DNA of 64,000 nt, from contig ML213503.1 in assembly GCA_004369045.1 (NCBI GenBank), positions 1,707,121 to 1,771,120 on the forward strand, given 5' to 3'. Within the stretch, counting starts at the first letter, position 1. Each line of letters opens with the position of its first letter. The position numbers and the translations under genes are program-made. The notes under the pieces are model-generated. The model saw nothing but the letters and a program-made list of their open reading frames with translations, was not told where the DNA came from and made no database searches. Source of the stretch: Heliocybe sulcata (lineage: Eukaryota; Basidiomycota; Agaricomycetes; Gloeophyllales; Gloeophyllaceae). Of this stretch, positions 53,612 to 64,000 are shown piece by piece.

Positions 53612-54015
53612 TCCCAGCCAGACTGTGCAAGGTATGAGACGTATTGGGTTCTCGAACCCTAAGGTCGTTGATTCTAGCAGTTCCTCGCCGTTGTAAGGGA
53701 TCTGGCTCGTCAGACGCGTGGACGCGCAAAGATATCACTTGTGACGGAGTATGTAATCAGGTCATGTGACATGTGTCACAGTCGTGCTCCTCTAAGATGA
53801 ACCAGCTTGCCAGCAGGTGTTCAGATCTTAGATACCAAGTCTTCCCGCCGTCCCAGATGCACGCATCTCTATCATTGGCCCAATAGCCTGCTTCCAGAAG
53901 GTAGGCTTACAAGCACTTAACAGCAAGCAGAAGCTGAATCCAAGAAAGCTAACTGTACATTAAATACGACAAGATGGGGATCGCGAGCAGCAGAAAGCGA
54001 GTGTCGATAGATCAA
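53612..54015. other. Region between RecQ C and noxA 3' end
   Basis: About 400 bp containing the copy C promoter and the noxA 3' UTR. An 82-codon frame overlaps exon 1 of copy C in another phase and is a shadow. Confidence 0.45.
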
Positions 54016-56035
54016 TCAGAAATGTTCCTGGAGCAGGGGAACAGTGAGTGAGACCCGATACCAGAGTAACGAAGGAGACCCACCTTGGCGAAGGAGAACT
54101 CGACGGCGGACGACGTAGATGCGACGGTGGCCTCCTTGATGGCCTTGGCAAGAACACCAGGGCCGCAGAAGTACGTCTATGGAGAAGGCATTAGTCTATG
54201 TCGACCCTTATACACTTGACAACGCAATACTCACCCCGACCTTCGTCCTCAACTGCGAGTTCGTCCCCGGGAGATATTGGCCAGCCTCGATAGCCTGCTT
54301 CATCTGGCCGTAGATGCTCTTCCAGTCAGGTCGACCGAACATGGTCCTAGTGCGGAGCAGGGTCAGAGGGTCATATTCAGCACCCGCATCGTTGACAGCG
54401 ATGTTCCACAACATGTCTTCGCTGATCTTCTGGGTGAGGTAGATGTTGATACGCAGGAAGTTAGCTGAAGATAGCAGCTGCGTCAGTAACTGAAAGAGTT
54501 TGTAATTCTGGCGACTCACGATCGGCCTGGGCAGCCTCGACTTCCTGGAGGAGACTCTGGAACCAACCAAAGGAGGGAGCATCACGGCACACCCAGAAAA
54601 ACTCGACGCGACGGAGAGAACCCAGGTTGCCACGCTTTTGTCGGTACCAGATATGCTTGAGAATAGAAGCGAAAGGAGTGACACCGATACCGGCACCAAT
54701 GAGGACCGCCACTTCCACGTTGAAGACATCCTCAGCAGGGGCACCATAGGGACCATCAATGCGGACCGCGGGCAGAGGCCTTGCGCCTCCGCCGTCAATC
54801 TCCACAAAGTCACCACGGGTGGCACCCATTATGGTGAGTTTCTCATCCTTCTCAGCACCAGCCATAGCAGCCTTTGTCATGGCGGAGACGACTTGGGGAC
54901 CCGCGCCCAAGCGCTCTCCGAGAGCATGGGTCCAGTCGCCCACTTGACGAATGTGCACTGAGACGTATGGGTCTTCAGGCGCGGAGGTAATAGTGAACTA
55001 CGAAACACGTAAATATCAGTAATGCATGACAGGTGCACCAGGGCAGTTTTCTCACAGGATGCCACTGGAACCCAGAAATCTCCGGAACCTGGATGAAGAG
55101 CCACTGGCCAGCAACGTACTTGAAGCTCGGCTTGATGATACGTAGCTCCATAGCACCTGTTACAAAGTCAGACTCCGGTCTAAACGGTCCGAATGCTGAG
55201 TACGTACCACTGGGGTGAACGAGGACCTTCGACAATCTTGTAGCTTTCCTAGCGCGGATCTCTCTCCAGACACGCTCACCAAAGTAGATGATACCAGGCC
55301 AGATGGTGAATCTCCAACTTTCGTATCCCAGGCAATGCTCGGTCGAGTAGAAAGGGAAAGTGGGGATGTAGTCAGGGTCGGCAGAATCACGGACGAAGCA
55401 ACCGGTGGCGTGCGAGTACAATCCAATCATGAAGAAGAACGCCAAGTGGTGAGTGTACCAGAATGCCTCGAAACACTGCTGGCGCATCTTGTAGTGGGCA
55501 GTGCTGTACATGAGGAACATGATAAGGAGGAGGAAATGGCCCGTGATACCGCCAGCCTGGGTGTAGTGGATGTCCAAGGCAATTTCCGGTCGAACCTCTG
55601 AGGAAGGATATAAACATCATATGCAACAGAAGGAATGGATGTGAGACACGCACGAGTACGCTCAACGTTGAAGAAGTTGACATAGTGAGCGGTGGTGTGG
55701 ACCATTGCCCAGAACGCCATCGAGTACGCCACCTGCCGATGGAACCAGATGTTCTCATCTGCAGGGAACAACCACTGCAGTTTGGGGCGGACGACACGGA
55801 TGACGTTTCGTAACATAGGGACCAGGATCATACCGCCATCGAACGCGAGGACGAGACCAGCACCACGGGAAGTCCATACAGACCATTTGAGCCCGTTGAG
55901 AGCACTCAGCTTCGTGTTCGTCGCCTGACTGTACCACCCGTATGCGAAGAGGAAGAAGTGAATGCCATAGAAAATGACGTTGAAGGCGAGCCTCCTGGGC
56001 GTCAGGAACTCTCTTTGAAACCAGCTTTCACCCAT
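54016..56035 (-). CDS. noxA: NADPH oxidase, NoxA type
   Basis: Seven exons (56035-55654, 55597-55208, 55156-55056, 54997-54520, 54464-54235, 54176-54084, 54027-54016) give 561 residues, the usual NoxA length. The N-terminal ferric-reductase region has six membrane segments, starting NVIFYGIHFFLFAYGWY. Haem-ligand histidines occur in WFHRQVAYSMAFWAMVHTTAHY and in QCFEAFWYTHHLAFF. The FAD site is HPFTITSAPEDPYVSVHIRQ. The NADPH sites include VLIGAGIGVTPFASILKH and TYFCGPGVLAKAI. The C-terminus VEFSFAKEHF ends with the usual aromatic residue; the last exon codes only Glu-His-Phe-stop. NoxA makes superoxide at membranes and, with NoxR and Rac, controls hyphal growth and fruiting-body development. 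There is no EF-hand, unlike NoxC. Confidence 0.96.
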
Positions 56036-56477
56036 CGTCGTGGCTGTTGATTAATGATACAGTTGCCTATGCTAGGATCAAAGAGCGGCGTCCGGGACCG
56101 GCCAGACGAAGGGAAGTAAAGAGGAAGAAGGGGGGAAAGAGACGTGCCAGACGATACTGTAGTGAGAAAGGCGCGGATGATATCTAACTCATAAAGGAGT
56201 CGACAGTTTGCAGCAGTTTGCTGATGCATCTGCCGCGGCTTGTGTGACCGTCGTGACCGCTCGTGCCCATGGCGATGCACTCTCCGAGCTGTCCATTACG
56301 ACTGGTCTATAGATATCTTTAGGCACGCTGACAGCAGCGAACGGCAGAGGCCATAGAAGACGTTTCCACAGATTCATCTGATGAGTATCAGTCAAGGCGC
56401 ACAGGCCCCACGATCTAAACAGTAGTACAGCCATAACATATAGGTACAGAAACAACCGAATTCCAAAAATAATATCA
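56036..56477. promoter_or_regulatory. noxA upstream region and MAD2 3' end
   Basis: About 440 bp upstream of noxA and downstream of MAD2 (both minus strand). C/T and A/G runs occur around 56100-56140. No gene seen. Confidence 0.45.
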
Positions 56478-57336
56478 TCATCCCTCGTACCGGTAAGCGA
56501 CCATGGCCTCGATCCGATGTACATCCGTGCTGAAACTTCTCAGCTTCACCTGTTGGCTCTTGCTCGCTTCAATTGCCAGCGGATCAGTGTCCACCCATTC
56601 ATCGGCCGGGACCTCCGCCGATTGCGATGTGTATGCCAGAATGTTGAACACGGTAGGCTCGTCAATGACGGGCAAGAATGTCACCGTTGTTACTATTTGC
56701 TTGAGAATGTTGCGGATTTCAGCCTGGATCTCAGCCTCGGGCTTAGGCGCTCTCCTGAGAACGGTCAGTAGTCCGGACGAGGCCAGACAACACACGATAC
56801 TCACGTCGATTCCGCGCCACTATCTTCCTGGTTCACCAGTTTAATGTCGAATGCCCAGCGTTCTAAAGTTGTACGCGTATCCTTGGAGATGACAGCTAAC
56901 ACGAGCTGGGTGACGGAGCCGGTCAAGAGCCACTCTAATCAGATTGACAAAGTTAGCCTGCCAATACGGGGGCATGCATTATACGCACTGTTCACTTGAT
57001 TCAAGATCCTTGATGGCAGGGCATTGGCATGGCATTGCAGACAGTATCTGATTACTCACTTTTCAAGGTAATTTTCCAATGCCAGATCCTGTGTAACAAG
57101 CACAGTCTGGCCATACTTCTTGACCATGTGAAAGTCATCTGAAGGGTAGACTCCACGCTGAAAGAGGACCCTAGTTTGATTGTAACATCAAGAAATGTGT
57201 CAGAGTACATCTGGGTGGCACCAAGGCAAGAGGCTCCGACGCACGAGTTAACGGCATATTTGAAGAACTCTGTTACAAGATTCGTCGAACCTTTGAGGGT
57301 AATGGCCTGTCTAGTGGGAGCTTGCTTCGTCGGCAT
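56478..57336 (-). CDS. MAD2: Spindle assembly checkpoint protein MAD2 (HORMA domain)
   Basis: Five exons (57336-57245, 57170-57060, 57008-56989, 56934-56805, 56754-56478) give 209 residues; human MAD2 has 205. The start is MPTKQAPTRQAITLKGS, followed by TNLVTEFFKYAVNSVLFQRG, YPSDDFHMVKKYGQTVLV, LENYLEKILNQVNKWLLTG, RTTLERWAFDIKLVN and AEIRNILKQIVTTVTFLPVI. The C-terminal safety-belt region is LRSFSTDVHRIEAMVAYRYEG. Mad2 changes fold at unattached kinetochores and binds Cdc20 to inhibit the APC/C. Exon 3 is only 20 nt, yet it is required: it supplies ILNQVN between LEK and KWLL. Introns are 50-74 nt. An in-frame upstream extension is possible but not conserved. Confidence 0.95.
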
Positions 57337-59880
57337 GGTTTTGAGAGACGGGCGTCCTGGATGAGGCGAGTATTGGCGGTTCGTGTTGAAAGGAACAGAC
57401 GCGGCGCGCCGCCACAATGAAACGCGTCAATCACGTGATCCTTTGAATCAATATACACGTTCTTCATTTCCAGTTCATACCACGATGCCCAGACCGACCA
57501 CGTCTCTCTTCGCCGCAGTCGGGTAGGTCAGCACGCCATAGAATCCCTGCCCCTGCTCTATACAACGAGTTCGTCTGTATGCACCCCGGCCCGCCTGAGA
57601 AGTCCTAGTGCCGTAACTGATTATTCAGGTCAGTGGATCAGATTTCACAGTGTCCATTGTCCACTTTGTCAGACTGACTGGCAGAGCTAATAATGTCAAC
57701 TGATATGTGTACGTGATTCCTGCATCTCCATGGGTACCGAATTCACTTCGAAAGCAGTCTCCTTCCCTGCGATTAGGTGCTAATAGTCTTGATTCCATCG
57801 CCGACCTGCTGTTCACGACGACGCCGCTGGCATTCCATTCCGAATATCTTTTCTGGGATGCGGCGTTTCGTCAAGCTGTCATTGACGGTTGATTCCACTG
57901 TGGCAGTAACCCCGCGCCAGGGGCCTGGCAATGCGCTTGCAATCGCTGGTCGGGCATTACCATGAATCCCGAGAGCCATACACGAATCTCTTGGGCCTTT
58001 CCTGTAGCGCAGTGTATGCCCGTCGGACATATTGACCTGGCGAACTCTGGCACAAGCACTTATCCCGCTTCCTGGACGATTCAAAGTCATTCGACGCACG
58101 CCCAAAGAAACCGCCCTACAACTTGGTGTTCGGGTGCAGAGCTCTCCCCGCGGGCTTTCCGGACCACCAAATTTTGTCGTACGTCCCTGCCTAGGAAGAT
58201 GAATTACCCACCAGCACTGGGGCCACAGGACTTCAAACCCTTGCGACAGACAATGACCGCTCCCCGGCACCGGTATGTGTTTCGTACATACCAATTATGA
58301 ATTGTTAAATGTCGGGAGCGCCCTGGTTTAGAAAGATCGTCTCGTCCACGCCCGTGATGAGGTACACCATTCAGCGGGTGCTATTGCGGTGCCGCGTTCT
58401 GTCAGCGACAAATCCATACACAGCCTTCCTTATCTCCTAGGCTCTTAACGCTGCATAGCCCGTTGAATAGTGTGGCATCGGTGTTGATGCATCGTCCCCG
58501 CTGGGTAAGTCTCTTGCGCGAAACTAACGCGGCCTCTAACTCCGGTTCCCTATCGCAGCAGTACATAATATCCACAACGCACAGGTCTCGCCTGTCCATT
58601 TGCAAGACCTGTGCGTTGTGACTATCATCAGCGCACTCGCCCGATGCCGCGCCCCTCCAGGGAAAAACAGCAGTCACTCACATATGCACACGTCACGCGC
58701 CGCGGAGAAGCCCGAGAGCTGGCCTCACCCAACCGCTCGAAACGATTGGCTCCTCCCCGTGCCCAGAAGCGCGTACGTTACTCCTGCTTCTCCGGTGCCC
58801 CGACCGATTGGCGTTAATGAAAGCTGCCTTCGGGCGATTGGATTCGAGCTTGCGCCTAACGGATCTATATCTATGGACAAGTGACGGCTGGGGGTTGGAG
58901 CCGAGCCCCGTGTATCTCCAGCAGTCGTGCGGTCTGGGTCTCCATCACGCTTCTCGCTTCATGGGGTGTCCACAGCTGGCCGGCGAACCAATAGCTGCTC
59001 AATCGGTCTTGAATGCCGTATCCCATCGAACTTTGCGATACAAGTTACGTTTGCTCTTCGTATTCGTCTTCCCGCTCAGGAAAGCAGCGTCCGCTCTCCA
59101 GCATGCATTCGCACTAAAGACGAATGACGGCCTCTCTTGCACCTCCCCGCGCTCAGGGTGAGCAGCATTGACGGGGCGGACTTCTGGACCGTGAGCCACG
59201 GTCCTGAATAGGGTGCAAAGGCGCCATTCAGACGCGGAAATGGACGGTTGTCGTCCGCTGCAGGGCTCTCTCCTGGACTGCTTGACGCGTTCAAAGTCCT
59301 CGGGGCGGTCATTCGTGGTCTTATGAGCTTGCTCCGTCCTCCTGAACGCTCCACATCGACATACAGATGCCTTGTCGCAGCGGGGTGCATCATCTCAGAG
59401 ACTTTTCGCTCCCGAGAAAAAGGATCTTCCTCGGTCTGTGAGGAATAGTGTAGTACTGGAATTACTTCAAGTCATGGGTTTGGGTTGCCGGACTGGTACC
59501 GCAAAGTACTTGGCGATCGAAAGCCTCTCGACTGGCAATCAGTGATCGGCCTTGTGCCGAATAACGTACTTGGTGTAGTACAGGGTGCCATGGATTTGAT
59601 CTGTGACGTTATATACAAAACTGCGATATTTGCATACGGGGACGGCCAGCGGATTTCTATTTTATTAAGGGAAAGCGGTATACTCTACGGAGACACAGGA
59701 TAAATCTAGAAAGAGAGTAACCAGGATGGCGAGACTAAGCCGGTCGTATCTATGCTACATTTTGGAAGACGGGATCAGCAGTATGGGACAGGAGGCAGTG
59801 AATGACGCAAAATGTCAGTTGCACGATCGTCAGCTATCTAGAAGTGTCCAGTCCACGACGCATCTACTGCCGAGAGGGAT
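57337..59880. other. 2.5 kb without a recognisable gene
   Basis: Frames up to 173 codons occur on both strands (for example 57773-58294 minus) but none shows a domain. A short ATG frame at 57485 (MPRPTTSLFAAVG) ends at a good donor (gtaggt) and could be the first exon of a plus-strand gene sharing the MAD2 promoter, but I cannot find a following exon. The palindrome at 58573-58620 is listed separately. Confidence 0.4.
58573..58620. repeat. Perfect 16-bp inverted repeat
   Basis: cacaacgcacaggtct at 58573-58588 and its exact reverse complement at 58605-58620, with a 16-nt spacer. It could form a strong hairpin in RNA or a cruciform in DNA. Not associated with a recognised gene. Confidence 0.7.
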
Positions 59881-60652
59881 TTACGTGTAACAGCGAGAAA
59901 AAGTCGACGGGGGCAGCGCACAGGGCCAATGGCCGCCGTTTACGGCTACTTCCCATTCTTGCGAGCCCGAGCGGTAGAGATCCATAGCGGCTCGGGCATT
60001 CTCGAGCTGGGCAGCAGGCCTACAGCGTGATTAGGGGTTCAGATACCGAGTCCAGAACGACGTACCGGATCGATGTATTGGTCGCCGCATCGTCTTCTCA
60101 TAAAATGCCACATGAGGGTCTTGAGGCCAATGATCTGGTTCGGACCTGCCCCCTGCACGCGGAGCGCGTTTCGGTAGGGCTGATACAGGGCGACATCGCG
60201 TGTGTTGACTGCCGGGTGGGGGATGCCTAGTACGGAGAGATCATTCCATAGCGAATGGCCGACGAGGATCCTGTTCTGGATTATTTGAGCGACTCGGGCC
60301 TGCACGACTGTAAAGGACGGCGCGTGCTCTGCGATGCATTGCGGTTATGGCGTGATTATTCGAAAAGGGTGCAGTTACTGACGGAGATCATCCTGTTTTA
60401 TGCCCGTAGAGGCAGACCGGTAATCTGCCACAGGCGTGGCAGGACTTGGTGCGACGAACGTATCGAGCACCACTTGTCCTCTGTAATCCACTATCGCTAC
60501 ACGGCTGCAGAAGCGTGGTACGGTTAGCATTTTATGCGAAGTCGACGCAAGGCAACGTACGCAAGCATGGACGTGCTTCCGCCTGGACCGACTCCAACAT
60601 TGCACGTGGCAATAGCGACTACTTGGTTGTCGGCGTCAGTGATTTTGGACAT
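59881..60652 (-). CDS. REX4/ISG20-like exonuclease-fold protein, probably inactive
   Basis: Four exons (60652-60561, 60504-60383, 60307-60066, 60006-59881) give 193 residues with consistent phases. The start is MSKITDADNQVVAIATC. Family landmarks are VGVGPGGSTSMLA joined to RVAIVDYRGQVVLDTFVAP, ADYRSASTGIKQDDL, RILVGHSLWNDLSVLGIPH, NTRDVALYQPYRNALR, TLMWHFMRRRC, LENARAAMDLYRS and HWPCALPPSTFSRCYT. RNase T-fold DEDDh exonucleases of the REX4 type trim structured RNAs. Here the first motif, normally D-C-E-M-V before GVG, reads A-T-C-N-V, so both acids are missing. In the last motif the usual Asp of E-D-A-R is Asn. The NDL aspartate is kept. This suggests a protein that binds but does not cut, or an early-stage pseudogene. 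The frame itself is unbroken. Confidence 0.72.
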
Positions 60653-63600
60653 GCTAAGAGACTAGCGATAGTACGAACGACTTGGGCAGTAAAATCAGCT
60701 GGGGTCTTTTATGGAGCATGGTTTGAATAAGATCTCTCAAGTTTGATTGAGACAACGTTAAATGACGGCGCAGGGTGCACTGACAAAAGCTGACGTGAGG
60801 AAGAGGAGAGGTAAGGAATTGGCTTGACACGTACGAAGAGCCCGCCGGCATCCATAAGGACGAGTTAAGGTGATGTTGTCAAATCATGTTCTATGATGTT
60901 TCGCGCGACTGTATAAGAATTGAATTAATTCGAGGTCCCAGCAGCAGATCGTGGCAGGGAGTGTTCACCGCGTGGGGGTCGATGGCGCTGGGACGTGGCT
61001 AGGAATCACGATTACCACGGACAGAAGCCTCGCCCGCATTCGAAAAAAGAGCTTGCAAAACGAGAACTGGCGGTCCGAACCGGAGATCCCGCCGTCGCAG
61101 ATGCAATTTAACCTTGCGATTACAGCCAGATCTCCGAGCGAGCGAGCGCTTTTGCCCGCCAACTCGCAGTGTAGTCGTTCTACCATCTCCAGTGGTCGCC
61201 GGCATCCAGTCGGGAGAGAGTTGGTATTGGATCGTCTGGCAGGCATTCTAGACCGTAATCAACTGCGTAGGGTCCTCGATATCCACAATGCGCATGGTCG
61301 CTCATTAATCGACACAGAATGCCGCGCTAGACCGAACTTGTAAACGAGGGGATCTGGGCCCGGGAGGAGGGCGTGCAACACAAAGTCCGCGGCATGCCCG
61401 CGAACATGTCCGTTGTCGGCGGCGACTTTAATATGAATAGTGTTCCATAACACCGTCTGACAATCCCTGCAGTGCGCCAGTAACACAGTACAGTACTGCA
61501 GCGATCCTTTGGTTGACATAAGTGCTGGTGTAACATCCAAAGTGTGACCACGCTGGCCCGTCACAGTCGGTACAATCACGCCAACGAAGACCTCGGGCAT
61601 GTAATAATAAGGGATGGACAAGTAGCGGCAAAATTGCGCTGACACCAGCACCGGGTATGAGGCCAGGACATATATGACCGGGACCATGGCCATATACGCA
61701 CCAAAGTATGCGAGCAGTTGCAAACATGGCAGATCGACAGGCCCCAGGAAGTCGTCGTGCGTGGTGTAAAAATATTACAGAACACCACTGCATCAGATCC
61801 AATAGTACCCGTCCACCTTTACTTAAAGTTCTCGCTATCCTTACGTCCCCGGGGATTGTCGAAGCGTAAGCCGGAATTTTTGCGGTTTAAATGTCCATGC
61901 TGGAAGCCAGGATACGCTGCTCAATATTAGTCCGAAGACCGTACGCTTCCTGATTCCCGTCGGTCGGCCAGCTTTACGAAGGAAATGAGCTGCCATGGCT
62001 TGTCCGGGCAACCTTAACACGCGCACCGTCGGCCTTCTCCACGCCGTCCCCTATCGCACGACTGTAGATTGTCTGATATGCGTTCAGAGTCGTCGACTAG
62101 CGACCACCTTGCGTGTCAACCCTTTAATCTTCGAAGATACGGTGAAAAGTCCATTCGCCGGGTCCTGCTGCACAGACGCATTCCGGGCAGCAACCAGTCA
62201 GACGACGAAGTTCATACAGGGAATAGTGAACTTACCGCCCAATTACACCGCGTGCATGAGATTGCCGGCGCGAGTTGATCCAGGACTTTGATAAACTCGT
62301 CCACATTCCATCCTTTTTGCAAAGTCCATCGGCAAGCATGCTGTTTTCCCCTCCGTAGGTACGTATACCCACTCACTGATCACGCCCAATTCAGTATACC
62401 AGTAGACAAATTTAATTCCAAATGATATTGCGAGGACCGGCCCGCCCGAACCAGAACGTACGTGAGATGAGGACGGGGACTCGTCTATGAGTCCTTGCAT
62501 GACCGAGCCCGAAGTGCGTTGCTCCAATCCTTGCGTCGCGTAACCTGAAGCGTAACAGGCAGATTGAGTGAGGATTGTGTTGTGAACGGCCATGATACGG
62601 CTTCATTACCTGTTGGAAGACGATGAATACAGTCTGAAGGCCCGGAAAGCGACGCAGACGATTATACGAGCGACACGTGGGATGTTCGCCCGACCTCGAT
62701 GGTTCCCCGTATCGGAAGGTCAGCACGTCGACTCTGTAAGGATGCGGCTAACCGTCGAATTTCACTGCATGCGCTAGGTTCCCTCTTCCATGGATGGGTA
62801 GGGATGAGCTTCGGCGGCGCGAGGCCGACATTCAGAGGAGCCCGAAGGCCATCCCGAGTGTTCAACTATTACGTTGTGACTGGGTGCCAAAGACGAATCG
62901 CCGGAAGCCAGGCGACGGTAAACAATCGCGGCCTCCAGGGGTCAGTACCGGGACCATACATGAAATTCCTTAGGACAATGTGGCCGGCGCCAAAAGAGCA
63001 ATGGCCGGAAGCCAGACGACGGTAAGGACCAGCGCGGCCTCCAGGGGGCGGTACTGAGACCATCCATGGAATCCCTCGGAACAGTCGACCTGGATTTCTT
63101 CCTAAGCAGCATCGGCGTAGACATTGTACACCCCTACCTCGAGCGGTCGTCGGGAGGGCAAAGGACGTAAGAACCGTATTCGGCGAGGGCAGAGGCAAGT
63201 TGACTGCACCACAGGTCCGCTTGTTCCAAATCTTGCACCGGCGGTGACTGGAGAGGCTCAAAGACCGAAAGCCAAGCCATAGGCAGACGGTGGGTAGATC
63301 GGTTATTCGAGACGTCCGCGTGGTTATGGCGGCTCCGGGGGTTCAGCAAGGCTGAACATGTATTTATAGCCAATACAGATGGAGTAAGGGTGTCTGGCCT
63401 GTGCTGGCGAGCGCCGTCTGCCACTATTGGATCTCGGTTTATGACATCACGAACTCGATCTCCAGCATTAGAACGCGCAATCAAATAATGCAAAGGTGAT
63501 ACGCCGTCTACACGCACCGTAATATCCACATTGACATGGCATTTCGCTGCTATGGCCTCTCAGGGAGGAAGCGCAAAAGACGGGGCCTCCGCCGTACGCA

Positions 63601-64000
63601 AGAGCCGAATCTGCTGCCATGTGAATGATTGCGACGAACACGAAGCCGTTCGATCGCACATTCTATTAATCGTTATCTCTCTCCATCTTCCTCCGCAGCC
63701 TGAGCGGCGATCCGGTTTAAGCAGTCTGTTGCGCGTTTAGTGAGCCTCGGGACACGGCAGGAGCGCATGACCTTACGCTATAGGGGATGCGTTCGATTTA
63801 TGCCGTCCACAGATATGGATAGCGTCCATTCAACTTGGAAAGATGGACGTGGCACATGCCGGACAGGAATATGAAAGTTCAGATCGTATCTGAATAAATT
63901 AACCCGCGATCAGCCTCCATAGAGAAGGCAGGACAGCCTTGGGGTCTCGTTCAAGAACAACCGTTCTGGACCGGTTACTTGGACAGATTCGTGGTTTATT
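60653..64000. other. 3.3 kb with no recognised gene except a possible ankyrin-like stretch
   Basis: The longest frames are on the minus strand: 61259-61723 (154 codons, hydrophobic near MAMVPVIYVLASYPVLVSA, possibly a membrane segment), 62243-62593 and 63134-63529. The last begins VDITVRVDGVSPLHYLIARS, which resembles an ankyrin repeat (DG.SPLH.L...), but only one repeat is visible. None can be extended by convincing introns. This part may hold decayed genes. Confidence 0.35.
62888..63094. repeat. Imperfect tandem repeat, two units of about 104 bp
   Basis: 62888-62990 and 62991-63094 align along their length. Shared words include ggaagcca, gacgacggtaa / gcgacggtaa, cgcggcctccaggg and gaccat. 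The units differ at roughly one site in five, so the duplication is old. Confidence 0.65.

Noticed and set aside
60654-60851. Frame upstream of the exonuclease as an N-terminal exon
   Set aside because: The ATG at 60652 already gives the family start (MSKITDADN then VVAI) without needing it.
1-64000. CRISPR arrays, bacterial operons, tRNA or rRNA genes
   Set aside because: The window is fungal nuclear DNA. I saw no regularly spaced repeats, and no stretch that I could fold by eye into a tRNA with A and B boxes; a tRNAscan run would settle the latter.

Overview
The window is nuclear DNA of a filamentous basidiomycete, most likely an Agaricomycete (mushroom or polypore lineage). The evidence is many GT-AG introns of about 50-60 nt, dense compact genes, a NoxA-type NADPH oxidase, a BCK1-type MAPKKK, a large RepHel Helitron, and mushroom-type families such as a MYND-like zinc-finger orphan and an IQ-motif protein. 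For eight host genes I rebuilt exon by exon, the exon lengths sum to a multiple of three and the protein length fits the family, so those models are firm.

Layout. About 0-17.5 kb is accessory and repeat-rich. It holds a degenerate-looking spliced gene (+), a Helitron with Rep and PIF1-like helicase reading frames (-), an LTR-retrotransposon gag fossil, a MYND-like orphan gene and an acidic orphan ORF. About 18-36.5 kb is a conserved housekeeping block: RRP15 (ribosome assembly), GID8 (GID/CTLH ubiquitin ligase), BCK1 (cell-wall-integrity MAPKKK), an IQ-motif protein, a CZIB/DUF866 zinc protein, an ankyrin-DIL protein, an EED-like WD40 protein and a soluble epoxide hydrolase.

About 35-54 kb is the most interesting part, a segmentally duplicated cluster. 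It contains three RecQ-family helicase genes (A and B on +, C on -), repeated 3' fragments of the epoxide hydrolase, an alpha/beta hydrolase and its fragments, the mitochondrial m-AAA protease gene AFG3, and a Tim17-family complex I subunit. RecQ copies A and B start with the mitochondrial presequence of AFG3 fused just upstream of the old RecQ start codon. Copy B also carries a recognisable AFG3 promoter. Copy C lacks the presequence and starts at the old methionine. This looks like new chimeric genes that would send a RecQ helicase to mitochondria.

About 54-57.4 kb holds noxA and MAD2. The last 6.6 kb is mostly unrecognised sequence with a small REX4/ISG20-like exonuclease gene that appears to lack catalytic acidic residues, a perfect 16-bp inverted repeat and a 104-bp imperfect tandem repeat.
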